Origin: QHXN01 sp963785125
GTDB lineage: Bacteria; Acidobacteriota; Blastocatellia; Pyrinomonadales; Pyrinomonadaceae
Assembly (NCBI GenBank): GCA_963785125.1
Contig: CAWATU010000001.1
Location: 124,001 to 188,000, forward strand
Direction: 5' to 3'
DNA length: 64,000 nucleotides
Under the pieces are notes generated by a model. It was not told where the DNA came from and did not search any database. It saw only the letters and a program-made list of their open reading frames with translations. Positions 44,748 to 52,717 of this stretch are shown here, one piece after another. How positions within the stretch are numbered: the first letter of the stretch is position 1; every line of letters starts with the position of its first letter. A program made the translations under genes and the position numbers.

Positions 44748-44843
44748 GTGTCTTAACTAATAGGCCGCACTCTCCCGCCGAGCGTCGAAGGCCGCGCCGG
44801 CGCGCCGTGCGGCTTAATTTTTTGACAAGGAAAAGGGGGAAGT

Positions 44844-45133
44844 ATGAAGAAATTTCTGGCATTAGCGTTGACGTTTGGCTTCGGTCGGCTTCGCGGCCTC
44901 GACGGCCGAGGCGAAGGCGGCCGAGTCGGTCAACTCCGTCGTCGCCGTGCCCGTGGCGAAGGCCGCGCCCGCCGCTGTACAGTGGCGCAACAGGCGTAAC
45001 CGCCGCCCGCGTCACGACGCAGTCGCGCCTCGTGCGTGTCGGCCGGCAGGGTCTACCGCGAGACCTATCAGGTCGGTACCTGCCGAACGGCAGAACGCAG
45101 ACGAGACTCATCAGCCGCGTCCGCGTTCGCTAA
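44844..45133 (+). CDS. Small exported basic protein (several frameshifts)
   Basis: AAGGGGGAAGT precedes ATG 44844. The reading is MKKFLALALTLASVGFAASTAEAKAAE (signal peptide), then VAVPVAKAAPAAVQWRNRRNRRPR, VTTQSRLVRVGRQ, VYRETYQV and RYLPNGRTQTRLISRVRVR in successive frames. Extra bases are seen in ACGTTTGGCT, CGCCCGCGTC and CAGGGTCTAC, and one base is missing near 45083. The total length 290 nt is consistent with those four events (95 residues). The mature protein is Arg-rich and very basic. No family recognised. Confidence 0.6.
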
Positions 45134-45161
45134 GAACCGGCCGAAGAAAGTTCAAACGCAG

Positions 45162-45202
45162 GGCCCGCCTCGCACGAACAGCGAGGCGGGCCGGCGTTGT
45201 TT
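45162..45202 (+). terminator. Intrinsic terminator
   Basis: GGCCCGCCTCGC (45162-45173) pairs perfectly with GCGAGGCGGGCC (45181-45192) with a 7-nt loop, and is followed by GGCGTTGTTTTTA. It serves the small exported gene; on the other strand it lies just after the Crp-type gene. Confidence 0.85.
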
Positions 45203-45220
45203 TTACGTCCCGGTTAATTT

Positions 45221-45881
45221 TTACGCGCCGGCGACTCGCGCGAGGCGCTCGCGGTCGAGGATGGTGATGTGTTTGCGGCCGATTGAGATGAGGTCGGCGG
45301 CCTTCAGTTCGTTCAGCGCGTTGGTGGCCGTCTCGCGGTAGACGCCGAGGCGCTCGGCGATGTCCTGATGCGTGAGTCCGTCCACCGCGTCGCCGTCCGA
45401 CTCGCGCAGGAGCAGCGCGGCGACGCGCGCGGGGATGCCTTTGAAGACCGTGTCTTCGAGCTGGCGCTCGGCTTCGAGCACGCGGCGGCCGAAGGCTTCG
45501 AGGATGCGGCGCGCGATGTCGGGCTTGCTGACGAGCAGGCGGTTCAGGACGCCGCAGTTCATCGTGACGATGGCAGAGTCCTCAGTCACCTCCGCGAAGG
45601 TGTCGTACATGCCCTGTCCGATGCAGGTCATCTCGCCGAAGAAACTGTGCGGCAGCAGGTGCGCGATGACGAGCTTACGGCCTTCGGGCGACATGCGGTA
45701 AATCTGCACCGCGCCCTCGCGCAGAAGGAACAGCGCCTCGCCCGTCTCGCCCGGCGTGTAGAGGACGGCGCCGCGCCGGAACGTGCGCGTCGTCGTCACG
45801 CGCTCGACCTCGCGCAGCTCCTCCGGGGTCATCCCCTGAAAGAGGTCGGGGCCGTACGTATCGTTCGGGTCTCGTGCTCAT
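45221..45881 (-). CDS. Crp/Fnr family transcriptional regulator (one frameshift near the start)
   Basis: About 219 residues. The cNMP-binding fold (FRRGAVLYTPGETGEALFLLREGAVQIYRMSPEGRKLVIAHLLPHSFFGEM in segments) is followed by a dimer helix and the HTH LTHQDIAERLGVYRETATNALNEL. No Fnr-type Cys cluster is present at the N-terminus, so a [4Fe-4S] sensor is unlikely. The N-terminus MST-DPNDTYGPDLFQGM needs one base removed near 45871; the total length 661 nt is 3n+1. Start ATG 45881 is preferred over the in-frame ATG at 45832. It may control neighbours such as trx, but no site was found. Confidence 0.88.
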
Positions 45882-46088
45882 AAAAACCCGCCCGAAAATC
45901 CTCAGATGCGCGCGGGGCGCGCGGCGTTCCAGTGTACGACGCGACGGGCGCGGCGTGCGCGAGCCGGCTTCGGTAATCGCGATTACTGAAGCCGTGCGGC
46001 GGGGTGGCGCATAATGGCGTCTGAGCGTGCGGTCCGGCGGCCGATACGCGGTTTTTGAGAACGCGACCGAGAACAGGAGATTAAAGAG

Positions 46089-46428
46089 ATGAGCCAGTAT
46101 GTTTCGGCGGTGGACGACGCGGGCTTCGAGCGCGAGGTGCGCGGCTCCGACGTGCCGGTGGTGTTGGACTTCTGGGCGGAGTGGTGCCCGCCGTGCCGCG
46201 CGCTCGCGCCGACCTTCGAGGAGCTGGCGAAGCAGTACGCGGGGCGCGTGCGCTTCATGAAGCTCAACGTGGACGAGAACCAGCAGGTGCCGCAGCGCTT
46301 CGGCATCAAGGGCATCCCGACGCTCGTCTTCTTCGACGGCGGCCGCGAGGTCGAGCGCATCGTCGGCGCGAGCAGCCAGCGAGGCCCTCGCGCGCATCGT
46401 CGACAAGTACGTGAAGGTCGCCGCCTGA
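46089..46428 (+). CDS. trxA: Thioredoxin (one frameshift)
   Basis: 112 residues. Thioredoxin reduces disulfides in the cytoplasm. The active site is FWAEWCPPCRALAP, with Pro-Pro in place of Gly-Pro between the cysteines, a variant seen in many bacterial thioredoxins. Also present: FMKLNVDENQQVPQRFGIKGIPTLVFFDGG with the cis-Pro. After GASSQ the frame moves by one base (CAGCGAGGCC, one extra C) and continues EALARIVDKYVKVAA. The gene opposes the Crp-type gene, with about 200 bp between. Confidence 0.93.
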
Positions 46429-46459
46429 GCGTAAGCCGAAGGCGGTTCGACCACCGCAG

Positions 46460-46518
46460 ACACAGGGACACGGCTTGAAGATTTATTTTTCAAGCCGTGT
46501 CCCTGTGTCTCTGTGTTT
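46460..46518. repeat. Palindromic element, ACACAGGGACACGG type
   Basis: ACACAGGGACACGGCTTGAA (46460-46479) pairs perfectly with 46489-46508 around a 9-nt loop (GATTTATTT). The trailing CTCTGTGTTT extends the word pattern. It lies 30 bp after the trx stop. Confidence 0.85.
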
Positions 46519-46591
46519 AAGTCGTGATAATCTCCGCGCTGCTTTCGGTCCTGTAAAACCCTCGAAAACTCCGTGAAGTGAGGTCAGTGTG

Positions 46592-47457
46592 ATGGCAGAG
46601 AACGTCCGCCCTTTGATGACGCTCGAATCGCTGCGCTCCGTCCCGCTCTTCGCCTCGCTCGACGACGAGGCGGCGTCCGCCCTGCGCGAGCTGCTCAAGC
46701 TCGAACTGAGCTCTGCCGGCAGCGTACTTTTCCGCAAGGGCGAGCCGGGCGGCGCGATGTATCTCATCGAGGGCGGCCGCGTGCGCATACACATCCGCGA
46801 CGACGACGGCGACGAGGTGACGCTGGCCGAACTTGGCGGCCGGCGACTTCTTCGGCGAGATGTCCATCCTCGACGGCAAGCCGCGCTCGGCGACCGCCAC
46901 CGTCTCGGAGGACGCGCGCCTCGCGGTGCTCTCGCGCGAGCACTTTCACGACTTCGTCAGCCGCACGCCCGCAGGTCGCGCTCTCGATGCTCGCCGCCAT
47001 CACCGAGCGTCTGCGCGCGCACGGACGAGATGCTGCGCCAGCGCGTGACGCGCAACCTCAACGAGGTCGATGAGGAGCGGCGGACCTTCTGCCGACCGCA
47101 TGGCCGACGCCGTCTCGGAGTTCGGCGGTAGCTGGAAGTTCATCGCCGCCACCATCGCCTTCATCATCTTCTGGGTCGTCTACAACACGGCCTCTGGCGG
47201 CAAGACCAGGGCTAGACCCGTTCCCCTACTCTTTCCTCGACGTGATGAACGGCATCGTCGCCGCGCTGCTCACGCCCATCATCCTCATCTCGCAGAACCG
47301 GCAGAGCGACAAAGACCGTCTGCGCGCCGACCTCGACTTTCAGGTCAACCTCAAGAACGAGCTGGCCCTCACCGAAGTCATGCGCCGCCTCGACATGCTG
47401 GAGTCCGAACGTCTGCCGAACCTGTTCGCGGAGCTGCGCGAAGAGATGAAGAAGTAG
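46592..47457 (+). CDS. Cyclic-nucleotide-binding domain + DUF1003 membrane protein (about five frameshifts)
   Basis: About 286 residues when read through. N-terminal cNMP domain: LESLRSVPLFASLDDEAASAL, VLFRKGEPGGAMYLIEGG, GDFFGEMSILDGKPRSATATV. A coiled linker follows (LRQRVTRNLNEVDEERRTF). C-terminal DUF1003: ADAVSEFGGSWKFIAATIAFIIFWVVYN and NGIVAALLTPIILISQNRQSDKDRLRADLDF, with two helices. Extra single bases occur in CTTGGCGGCC, GCCCGCAGG, GCGCACGG, TTCTGCCG and ACCAGGGC; five insertions agree with the total length 866 nt (3n+2). The ligand and role are unknown. Confidence 0.8.
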
Positions 47458-47481
47458 ACTCAGACGCCGCTGACGCGGCTG

Positions 47482-47512
47482 CTGCCTACTGCCATCTGCC
47501 TACTGCCTACTG
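47482..47512. repeat. Half element, GTAGGCA family
   Basis: Only the right arm CTGCCTACTGCC plus ATCTGCCTACTGCCTACTG is present, 25 bp after the DUF1003 stop. No matching left arm is found, so it is a decayed or solo copy. Confidence 0.7.
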
Positions 47513-47571
47513 TTTCCTGTTACAATGATCGCGTTCTACTCAAATCCAATAATGTCATCGCTTGAGGTCTA

Positions 47572-48281
47572 ATGATTCAGGCCGTCTTTTTTGATTTCAA
47601 CGGCGTCATCATCGACGACGAGCCGTTGCAGATGAAAGCCTACCAGGAGGTTCTGGGGCGCGAGGAACTGACGCGTCACCGAGGCCGACTATTACGGCTC
47701 GCTCGGCATGGACGACGTGCGTTCCTGCGCGCCGCCTTCGCGCGCGCCGAGAGGGAACTTGACGACGAGGTGCTCGGCCGCCTCATCGAGGCGAAGACGG
47801 CCGCGCACCGCAAGCTGCTGGAGGGCGAGCTGCCGCTCTTCCCCGGCGTCGTCACCTTCATCAAGGCGCTCAAGCGCCAGCACTCGCTCGGGCTCGTGAG
47901 CATGGCGCGCCGCACCGAGATCGACCACGTGCTCGAACGTGCCGCGCTCGACAGCCTTACTTCGAAACCATCGTCAGCGCCGAGGACGCGACCGCCTACA
48001 AGCCCGACCCGTCCTGCTACAACAACGGGCTCGAATTCCTCAACCGCGGCGCGGCGAGGCGCACGTCATCCCGCTGCGCCCCGACGAGTGCCTCGTCATC
48101 GAGGACTCGCCGCCCGGCATCCGTCGCGGCGCGCGCCGCCGGCATGCGCACGCTCGGCGTCACCAACACCGTCTCCGACAAGGCGCTGCGCGAGGCCGGC
48201 GCCGACTCCGTCACGCGCAGCCTCGCCGACTGGACGCCCGACGCCGTCCATCACGTCTTCGACACGGAATGGGGGAAATAG
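47572..48281 (+). CDS. HAD-superfamily hydrolase (several frameshifts)
   Basis: About 236 residues. Motif I is AVFFDFNGVIIDDE (first Asp the nucleophile, with Asn replacing the usual second Asp). The cap region follows: LQMKAYQEVLGREELT, YYGSLGMDDV, LRAAFARAERELDDEVLG. Motif II GLVSMARRTEIDHVL, motif III YKPDPSCYNNGLEFLN and motif IV CLVIEDSPPGIRAARAAGMRTLGVTN. Indels seen: extra C in CGTCACCGAG, a missing base after GACGTG, near 47962 and near 48053, extra C in CGTCGCGGCG; the sum is consistent with 710 nt. Substrate unknown; likely a phosphatase or phosphoglucomutase-type enzyme. Confidence 0.83.
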
Positions 48282-48360
48282 GACTGAGTGCTGAAGACTG
48301 AGGACGAGTGAAGAAGGCTTAACTTCAACTCAGTCATCAGTTTACGGTTCACGGTTCACG
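48282..48360. repeat. Palindromic element, CTGAGTGCTGAAG type joined to a GTGAACC arm
   Basis: CTGAAGACTGAG and ACTTCAACTCAGTCATCAG pair imperfectly. The right end TTTACGGTTCACGGTTCACG (48341-48360) belongs to the word family of the 24917 element but has no partner. The composite starts at the HAD stop and ends 10 bp before the next gene. Confidence 0.65.
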
Positions 48361-48369
48361 CCCTTACTT

Positions 48370-49218
48370 ATGACTCCTGCTGACAAGGTCGCGGCGGCGG
48401 AGGTGCGGCGGCGGTTCGCGTCGGAGGTGTCGCGGCCGGAGCGCGGAGGTTGACCTCGCGCGCGCGGCACTGCTGATCGGGGCAGAGGAGGAGCCGCGGC
48501 GCGCGGACATGGGGCGTTGCCTCGCGCGTCTGGACGAGATGGGCGAGGAGGCGCGCGCGCGCGCCGTCCGCAGGGGCGGGTCGAAGGTCGAGGCGCTCAA
48601 CCGAGTATCTCTTCGAGGAACTCGGGTTCGGCGGCAACGAGTCGGACTACTACGACCCGCGCAACAGCATGCTCCATCAGGTGCTCGGCCGCCAGACGGG
48701 GATTCCGATCACGCTCTCGGTCGTCTACATCGAGGCAGGGCGGCGCGCGGGGCTGCGAGGTCGAGGGCGTGGGATTGCCCGGCCACTTCATCGTGCGCGC
48801 GTTCGAGGATGAAGAGGACGAGGGTGTGCTGGTCGATCCTTTCAACCGCCGCGAGACCGACGCGAGGAGTGCCAGGTGCGCATCGACCTGATCTACGAGG
48901 GGCGGCTTGAGCTTAGGCGAAGAGCACCTGCGCCGGTCGGCGCGCGCTGCATCCTCGCGCGCATGCTCGGCAACCTCAAGGCCGTCTACGTCGCGCGCGG
49001 CAACTCTACCGTCCGGCGCTCGCGGCGGTCGAGCGCATGCTCCTGCTCGCGCCCCCGACCTCGAAGAGCGCCGCGACCGCGGCATGCTCCTCGCCCAACT
49101 CGGCCGCCTGCACGAAGCCGTCGCCGACACGCAGACCTACCTCAACCTCTCCCCCGACGCCCCCGACGCCGACACCGTCCGCGAACAACTCAAGAAGATG
49201 CAGTGCGGCAGGCGATGA
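48370..49218 (+). CDS. SirB1/transglutaminase-like protein with TPRs (about eight frameshifts)
   Basis: About 282 residues. The SirB1-type core reads ARAALLIGAEEEP, MGRCLARLDEMGEEARARAV, LNEYLFEELGFGGNESDYYDPRNSMLHQVLGRQTGIPITLSVVYIE in parts and GVGLPGHFIVRAFED. It is followed by two TPR-like helices (LGNLKAVYVARGN; GMLLAQLGRLHEAVADTQTYL). The domain is a papain-like fold related to YchA. Indels include extra bases in CGCGGAGG, AACCGAG, CTGCGAG and CTTAGGC and missing bases near 48870, 48947, 49010 and 49055. The frames sum to a multiple of three (849 nt). Possible peptide-processing or pilus-related role. Confidence 0.75.
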
Positions 49219-49227
49219 TGAATTGAG

Positions 49228-49332
49228 GAAGTAGCCAGTAGCCAGTAGAAAAACTTCGAGCCGACCTGCCGGCCGTCATCGTCAACCACGTCAAGCGGAG
49301 CCTAACTCTGACTCCTGACTCCTGTCACTGTC
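49228..49332. repeat. Word-repeat half elements (GTAGCCAGTAG and GACTCCTGACTCC)
   Basis: Left: GTAGCCAGTAGCCAGTAG. Right: CTCTGACTCCTGACTCCTGTCAC. They belong to different word families, so the site looks like two decayed halves. The right half supplies the last codons and TGA stop of the ferredoxin gene. A GGGAGTCAGTAGTCAG relative starts at 63985. Confidence 0.6.
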
Positions 49333-49624
49333 TTCGGTTTCCCCTTACAGTCGGGCCGAAGAGGGCGGGGATTTTGCCGCTGAGGATGGGGTAGTCCTGC
49401 GCCGTGGCGTTGAGGGGGAGCCAGTCGGCGTACTGTTCGGGGAGCGAGGCGTCCGAGTAGATGGCCTCGACGGGGCACTCGGGGACGCAGGCGTCGCAGT
49501 CGATGCAGCTGTCGGGGTTGATGTAGAGGCGGTCGGGCAGTTCGTGGAACGCCTCGACGGGGCAGACCGCCGCGCAGTCGGTGTACTTGCAGTCCACGCA
49601 ATCCTCTGTTACCACGTAAGTCAT
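49325..49624 (-). CDS. fdxA: Ferredoxin, 7Fe type
   Basis: 99 residues. The N-terminus MTYVVTEDCVDCKYTDCAAVCPVEAFHE (CxxC-x4-C-x3-CP pattern) and CIDCDACVPECPVEAIYSD hold a [3Fe-4S] and a [4Fe-4S] cluster as in FdxA of Azotobacter and relatives. The WLPLNATAQDYP end is typical of the family. It moves electrons in the cytoplasm. The frame is intact. The last residues and stop lie within a repeat word, so the C-terminus may have been altered by the element. Confidence 0.9.
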   Translation of the reverse strand: MTYVVTEDCVDCKYTDCAAVCPVEAFHELPDRLYINPDSCIDCDACVPECPVEAIYSDASLPEQYADWLPLNATAQDYPILSGKIPALFGPTVRGNRRQ

Positions 49625-49736
49625 CGCTCGTCTGTTTCCTTCAACTGAGATGAGGCTTCCGGTGAAGGAAGATTTTACGACGCGCGGCGCGCAGTGTCAA
49701 CCGCGGCGCGTCGAGTGTGCGGACTGAAAGAATTTC

Positions 49737-49808
49737 AACCACAAAGACACAGAGACACGTGCTTTGAGGCCTTAGTGCTTCAAGCCGCGTCTCTGTATCT
49801 CTGTATTT
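49737..49808. repeat. Palindromic element, ACACAGAGACAC type
   Basis: The left arm begins AACCACAAAGACACAG, then GTGCTTTGAGG; the right arm is CTTCAAGCCGCGTCTCTG then TATCTCTGTATTT. The arms pair with several mismatches. It is placed between the ferredoxin and the 62-residue gene. Confidence 0.7.
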
Positions 49809-49824
49809 AATGTCTTACGAGCCG

Positions 49825-50013
49825 CTAGCGGCCTTCGTTGCCGCCCTCGCGCGTGTCGGCCGGGCCGGGCTGCGTGTCGGTCAGGTTCGAGGCGTCGCGC
49901 ACCTGCTGCGGGGCGGTCGCCTCCTGCACGACATCGTTCTCGCGCTCGTGCATCGCCTGGTTCTTCTTGTCCTTCCGCTGGCCGTCCTTCTTCTGCCTGT
50001 CCTTGTCTGACAT
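49825..50013 (-). CDS. Small hydrophilic protein of unknown function
   Basis: 62 residues, Asp/Lys/Gln-rich (MSDKDRQKKDGQRKDKKN, then VVQEATAPQQVRDASNL). There is no signal peptide, membrane segment or cysteine. It is predicted disordered, like many stress- or DNA-associated small proteins. GGAGGG lies about 10 bp before ATG 50013. It is read without a frameshift and follows the SDR gene on the same strand, so it may be the last gene of that unit. Confidence 0.6.
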   Translation of the reverse strand: MSDKDRQKKDGQRKDKKNQAMHERENDVVQEATAPQQVRDASNLTDTQPGPADTREGGNEGR

Positions 50014-50045
50014 CTGTCCCTCCGTTCGATGTTGAGTGAAGACCT

Positions 50046-51050
50046 TCAGCCGGCGGTGGTGTCGCCGCCGAGCAGCGTCAGCACCTCGCCGGTGATGTAG
50101 CTCGAATCGGCCTCGGACGCGAAGAAGACGTAGGCCGGGGCCATCTCTTCGGGCTGCGCCGGCCGCTTGAACGGCGTGTCCGCGCCGAACTTCGCCACGT
50201 CCTTCGCCTCCTTGTCCGCCGGGTTGAGCGGCGTCCAGACCGGCCCCGGCGCGACGCAGTTGACGCGAATGCGGCGCTCGACGAGGTTCTGCGCCAGCGA
50301 CTTGGTGAAGGCGTGAATCGCGCCCTTCGTCGCCGAGTAGTCGAGCAGCTCCTTGCTCCCTTCGAGCCCCGTGATCGAGCCGGTGTTGATGAGGCCGCGC
50401 CCTCGGTCATGTGCGCGAGCGCCGCCTTCGCCATGTAGAAGTAGCCGTAGATGTTCGTCTTGAAGGTGCGGTCGAACTGCTCGTCCGAGACGTCCTCAAT
50501 CGTCTCCTGATGCTGCTGGAAGGCGGCGTTGTTGACGAGGATGTCGAGCTTGCCGAACTCTTCGACCGTGCGCCCGACGGCCTCGCGGCAGAACGATCGA
50601 CGTCGCGCACGTCGCCCGGGATGAGCAGCGCGCGCCGCCCCTCGCGCTCGACCGCCGCGCGCGTCTCTTCGGCGTCCGACTGTTCTTCGGGCAGGTAGAC
50701 CAGTCGCCACGTCCGCGCCCTCGCGCGCGAAGAGCACGGCCACCGCGCGGCCGATGCCCGAGTCGCCGCCGGTGATGAGCGCCGCGCGGTTGTTGAGCTT
50801 GCTCGGCGGCCGCGGTAGTGCGGGGCCTCGTAGCGCGGTTTGAGTTCAAGCTCGGCTTCGAAGCCCCGGTTTCTCGACGTGCTGCGCCGGCATCGGCGAC
50901 TCCGGCTGCTCCAACACGCGCGGCGGGGGCGCCCCGCGCAGAGCGGCCAACTTCCCGCCGCGGCCACAGCCTTCAACTTCGCCCTGACCTCTTCGCGCGC
51001 CCGACTTCGCCGCCCTTCTTCGCACCCTGCTTGTTCGATTTGGTAGCCAT
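50046..51050 (-). CDS. Short-chain dehydrogenase/reductase (several frameshifts)
   Basis: About 334 residues with GGGAG before ATG 51050. A 60-residue Lys/Pro-rich N-terminal extension precedes the Rossmann start ALITGGDSGIGRAVAVLFAREGADV. Then LDILVNNAAFQQHQETI, FKTNIYGYFYMAKAALAHM, NTGSITGLEG, the catalytic YSATKGAIHAFTKSLAQNL (Tyr and Lys), and VNCVAPGPVWTPLNPA. The substrate is unknown; relatives are called glucose 1-dehydrogenase or YhdG-type. Indels occur in the N-terminal extension and near 50400, 50595 and 50705. The net length 1005 nt divides by three. Confidence 0.87.
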
Positions 51051-51246
51051 CAGTTCTCCCGTGGATAAGACCAGCCGTCAGGCGCGGGCCGCACACGGGC
51101 GGACTTTCGCCTGAGAGTTTTCTCAGGGGAAATTCGGTTAAAGGGGAATTGGTACGGCCGAGATTATAGGCAGGCCGCGAGCACGGATTTCTAGTCTAAC
51201 TATCAAGTTTCTGTCTTTACAGTTGAGCGCAGACAGAGGGGGTGGT

Positions 51247-51308
51247 ACCACGGAGACACAGAGGTACAGCTAAAGCTGAATCAGCTCGTGCCTCTGTGTC
51301 TCTGTGGT
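51247..51308. repeat. Palindromic element, ACACAGAGG type
   Basis: ACCACGGAGACACAGAGG, then TACAGCT, pairs with AGCTCGTG then CCTCTGTGTCTCTGTGGT (51283-51308). The loop is about 12 nt. It lies 12 bp from the stop of the RecA-like gene. Confidence 0.85.
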
Positions 51309-51320
51309 TAAAGCATTTCT

Positions 51321-52382
51321 TCAGGCGCGCTTGAGGTTGCGTGCGGCCTGTGCGCGTGCGGCGGGCTTCTCCTCTTCGGCCTCGGTGCTGAGCCATCTTG
51401 ACGCGCTCGGCGCGGGCGGTCATGCGGCGGTCGAGGTCAGCGATCTGCTCGGGGGTGAGGCGGTAGATGTTCGGCTGGTTGTGGTAGACGCGCGCGCCCG
51501 TCACCACGTCGGCCTGCTTGAAGCCGAGGCGCTCGGCCTGTCTCGACCAACTCCTGCACGGTCATCTGCGGCTGGACGAGCGTGAGCGGCTGCTTCTCCT
51601 CAATCGTCTCGGGCACGACCGCGGGCTTCGGCGCCTCTATCGGCAGGTCGCCGCCGTGCTCACGCTTCATGTGCGTCGAGGAAGTCTTTGAACGTGACGC
51701 TGCCCGTCATCTCGAAGCCGACCTCGAAGGCCGGGCTGTTCGACTTCACCACTTGGAAGACGCGCACGATCTCGCCGTCGCGCTCCTGCAAAGAGACCTC
51801 GACCATCACGTCCACGAAGTACTCCAGACCCGAGGCCGTCATCGGCAGCACGCGCCCGATCTCGTTGTCCTCCTTCGACTCTTTGCCCTTCGCCGGAATC
51901 TGGTCGACGATGATGACCGACTTGCCCGACTCCATGCAGAGCCGACGGAGCACGCCCTGCAAGACCATCTGGTCGGCGGCCAGCTCCTCGGCCGAGGGCT
52001 GCGCCAGCGGGTCGCTGGTGCGGTCGCGCACGGCCTTGATCGTCTCGGCGTGCTTGGCGGAAAAGTATGCCGCCCACGAGTCGAGCCCGAAGCAGCCGTA
52101 GTTCTGCTCCTTGCCCTCGCCCGACAGCGCCCAGTCGATGAACTCGGGCAGCTCGTCCGGGTGCTCGATCTCAAGACCGTCGAAGTGGTGGCCGACGCCT
52201 GCCAGCAGCCGCGTCTTGCGCTCCATGTCGAAGATGCAGAGGCGGCCGAGACCGGCATCCGCAAGCGAGCGCAGGAACCAGCTCTTGCCCGCGCCCGCGC
52301 CGCCGCGGACGGCCATCACCAGACGCTGCTGACGCGGGCGCCGGCTCAAAGGGTTCATTCTCGGTTTCGTCGTATTGCTCAT
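51321..52382 (-). CDS. RecA-like P-loop ATPase, Sak4/AAA_24-like (three or more frameshifts)
   Basis: About 353 residues, ATG 52382 with GAGGAG 10 bp upstream. Walker A is RGGAGAGKSWFLRSL at residues 27-34. Then LCIFDMERKTRLLAGVGHHF, YGCFGLDSWAAYFSAKHAETI, ADQMVLQGVLRRLCMESGKSVIIVDQIPA (Walker B-like VIIVDQ) and VFQVVKSNSPAFEVGFEM. The C-terminal tail (TLVQPQMTVQELV; LGFKQADVVTGARVYHNQPNIYRLTPEQIADL) is in shifted frames. The fold resembles phage Sak4-type single-strand annealing or RecA-like ATPases. No phage structural genes are nearby. A role in recombination is inferred only. Confidence 0.72.
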
Positions 52383-52717
52383 CTCTCTAATTCTCCTCAA
52401 AAGCCGGTTGCGGCTGAAAAATGCTTGGAGGGGGGCCTCTCTTTAGCGCCTGACCGGCGGAGAACTCTTCCGGAACTTCGGGAGTCGCTCCGCGATTCGC
52501 CCCGCACTGTATCACAGATGAAACGACCTTGCAACGCTTTTTCACGCGTGAAACGAAGTGAAGAGGGAAAAATCTGTGTGCGCGCGGCCACACGGCATGT
52601 ACGAAGTCTGGTAGTAGTTGCCTGTCGCTCTTATCATCTGCCATCCTCCGCCCCTTCGGCGAAGACTTCTGCCAAAAGCCAAAAACTTTTCGATCACAAA
52701 AACCGGGAAGGATTGCC
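52383..52717. other. Divergent regulatory gap
   Basis: 335 bp between the RecA-like ATPase (minus) and the TonB-dependent receptor (plus). It contains a perfect 14-bp palindrome at 52540-52553 and several AAAAxC tracts near 52690. There is no clear Fur box. No additional gene is supported. Confidence 0.5.
52540..52553. promoter_or_regulatory. Candidate operator, 14-bp perfect palindrome
   Basis: TTTCACGCGTGAAA reads identically on both strands and sits in the divergent gap, about 165 bp before the receptor start. It could bind a dimeric repressor of the uptake operon. It is not a Fur, Zur or IscR consensus as far as I can judge. Confidence 0.5.

Noticed and set aside
45832..45832. Start of the Crp/Fnr gene at ATG 45832
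   Set aside because: It would cut 16 family-like residues (DPNDTYGPDLFQG) that become in-frame when one base is removed.
51321..52382. Intact prophage
   Set aside because: Only one phage-like ATPase is seen; no integrase, capsid, terminase or lysis genes are nearby.
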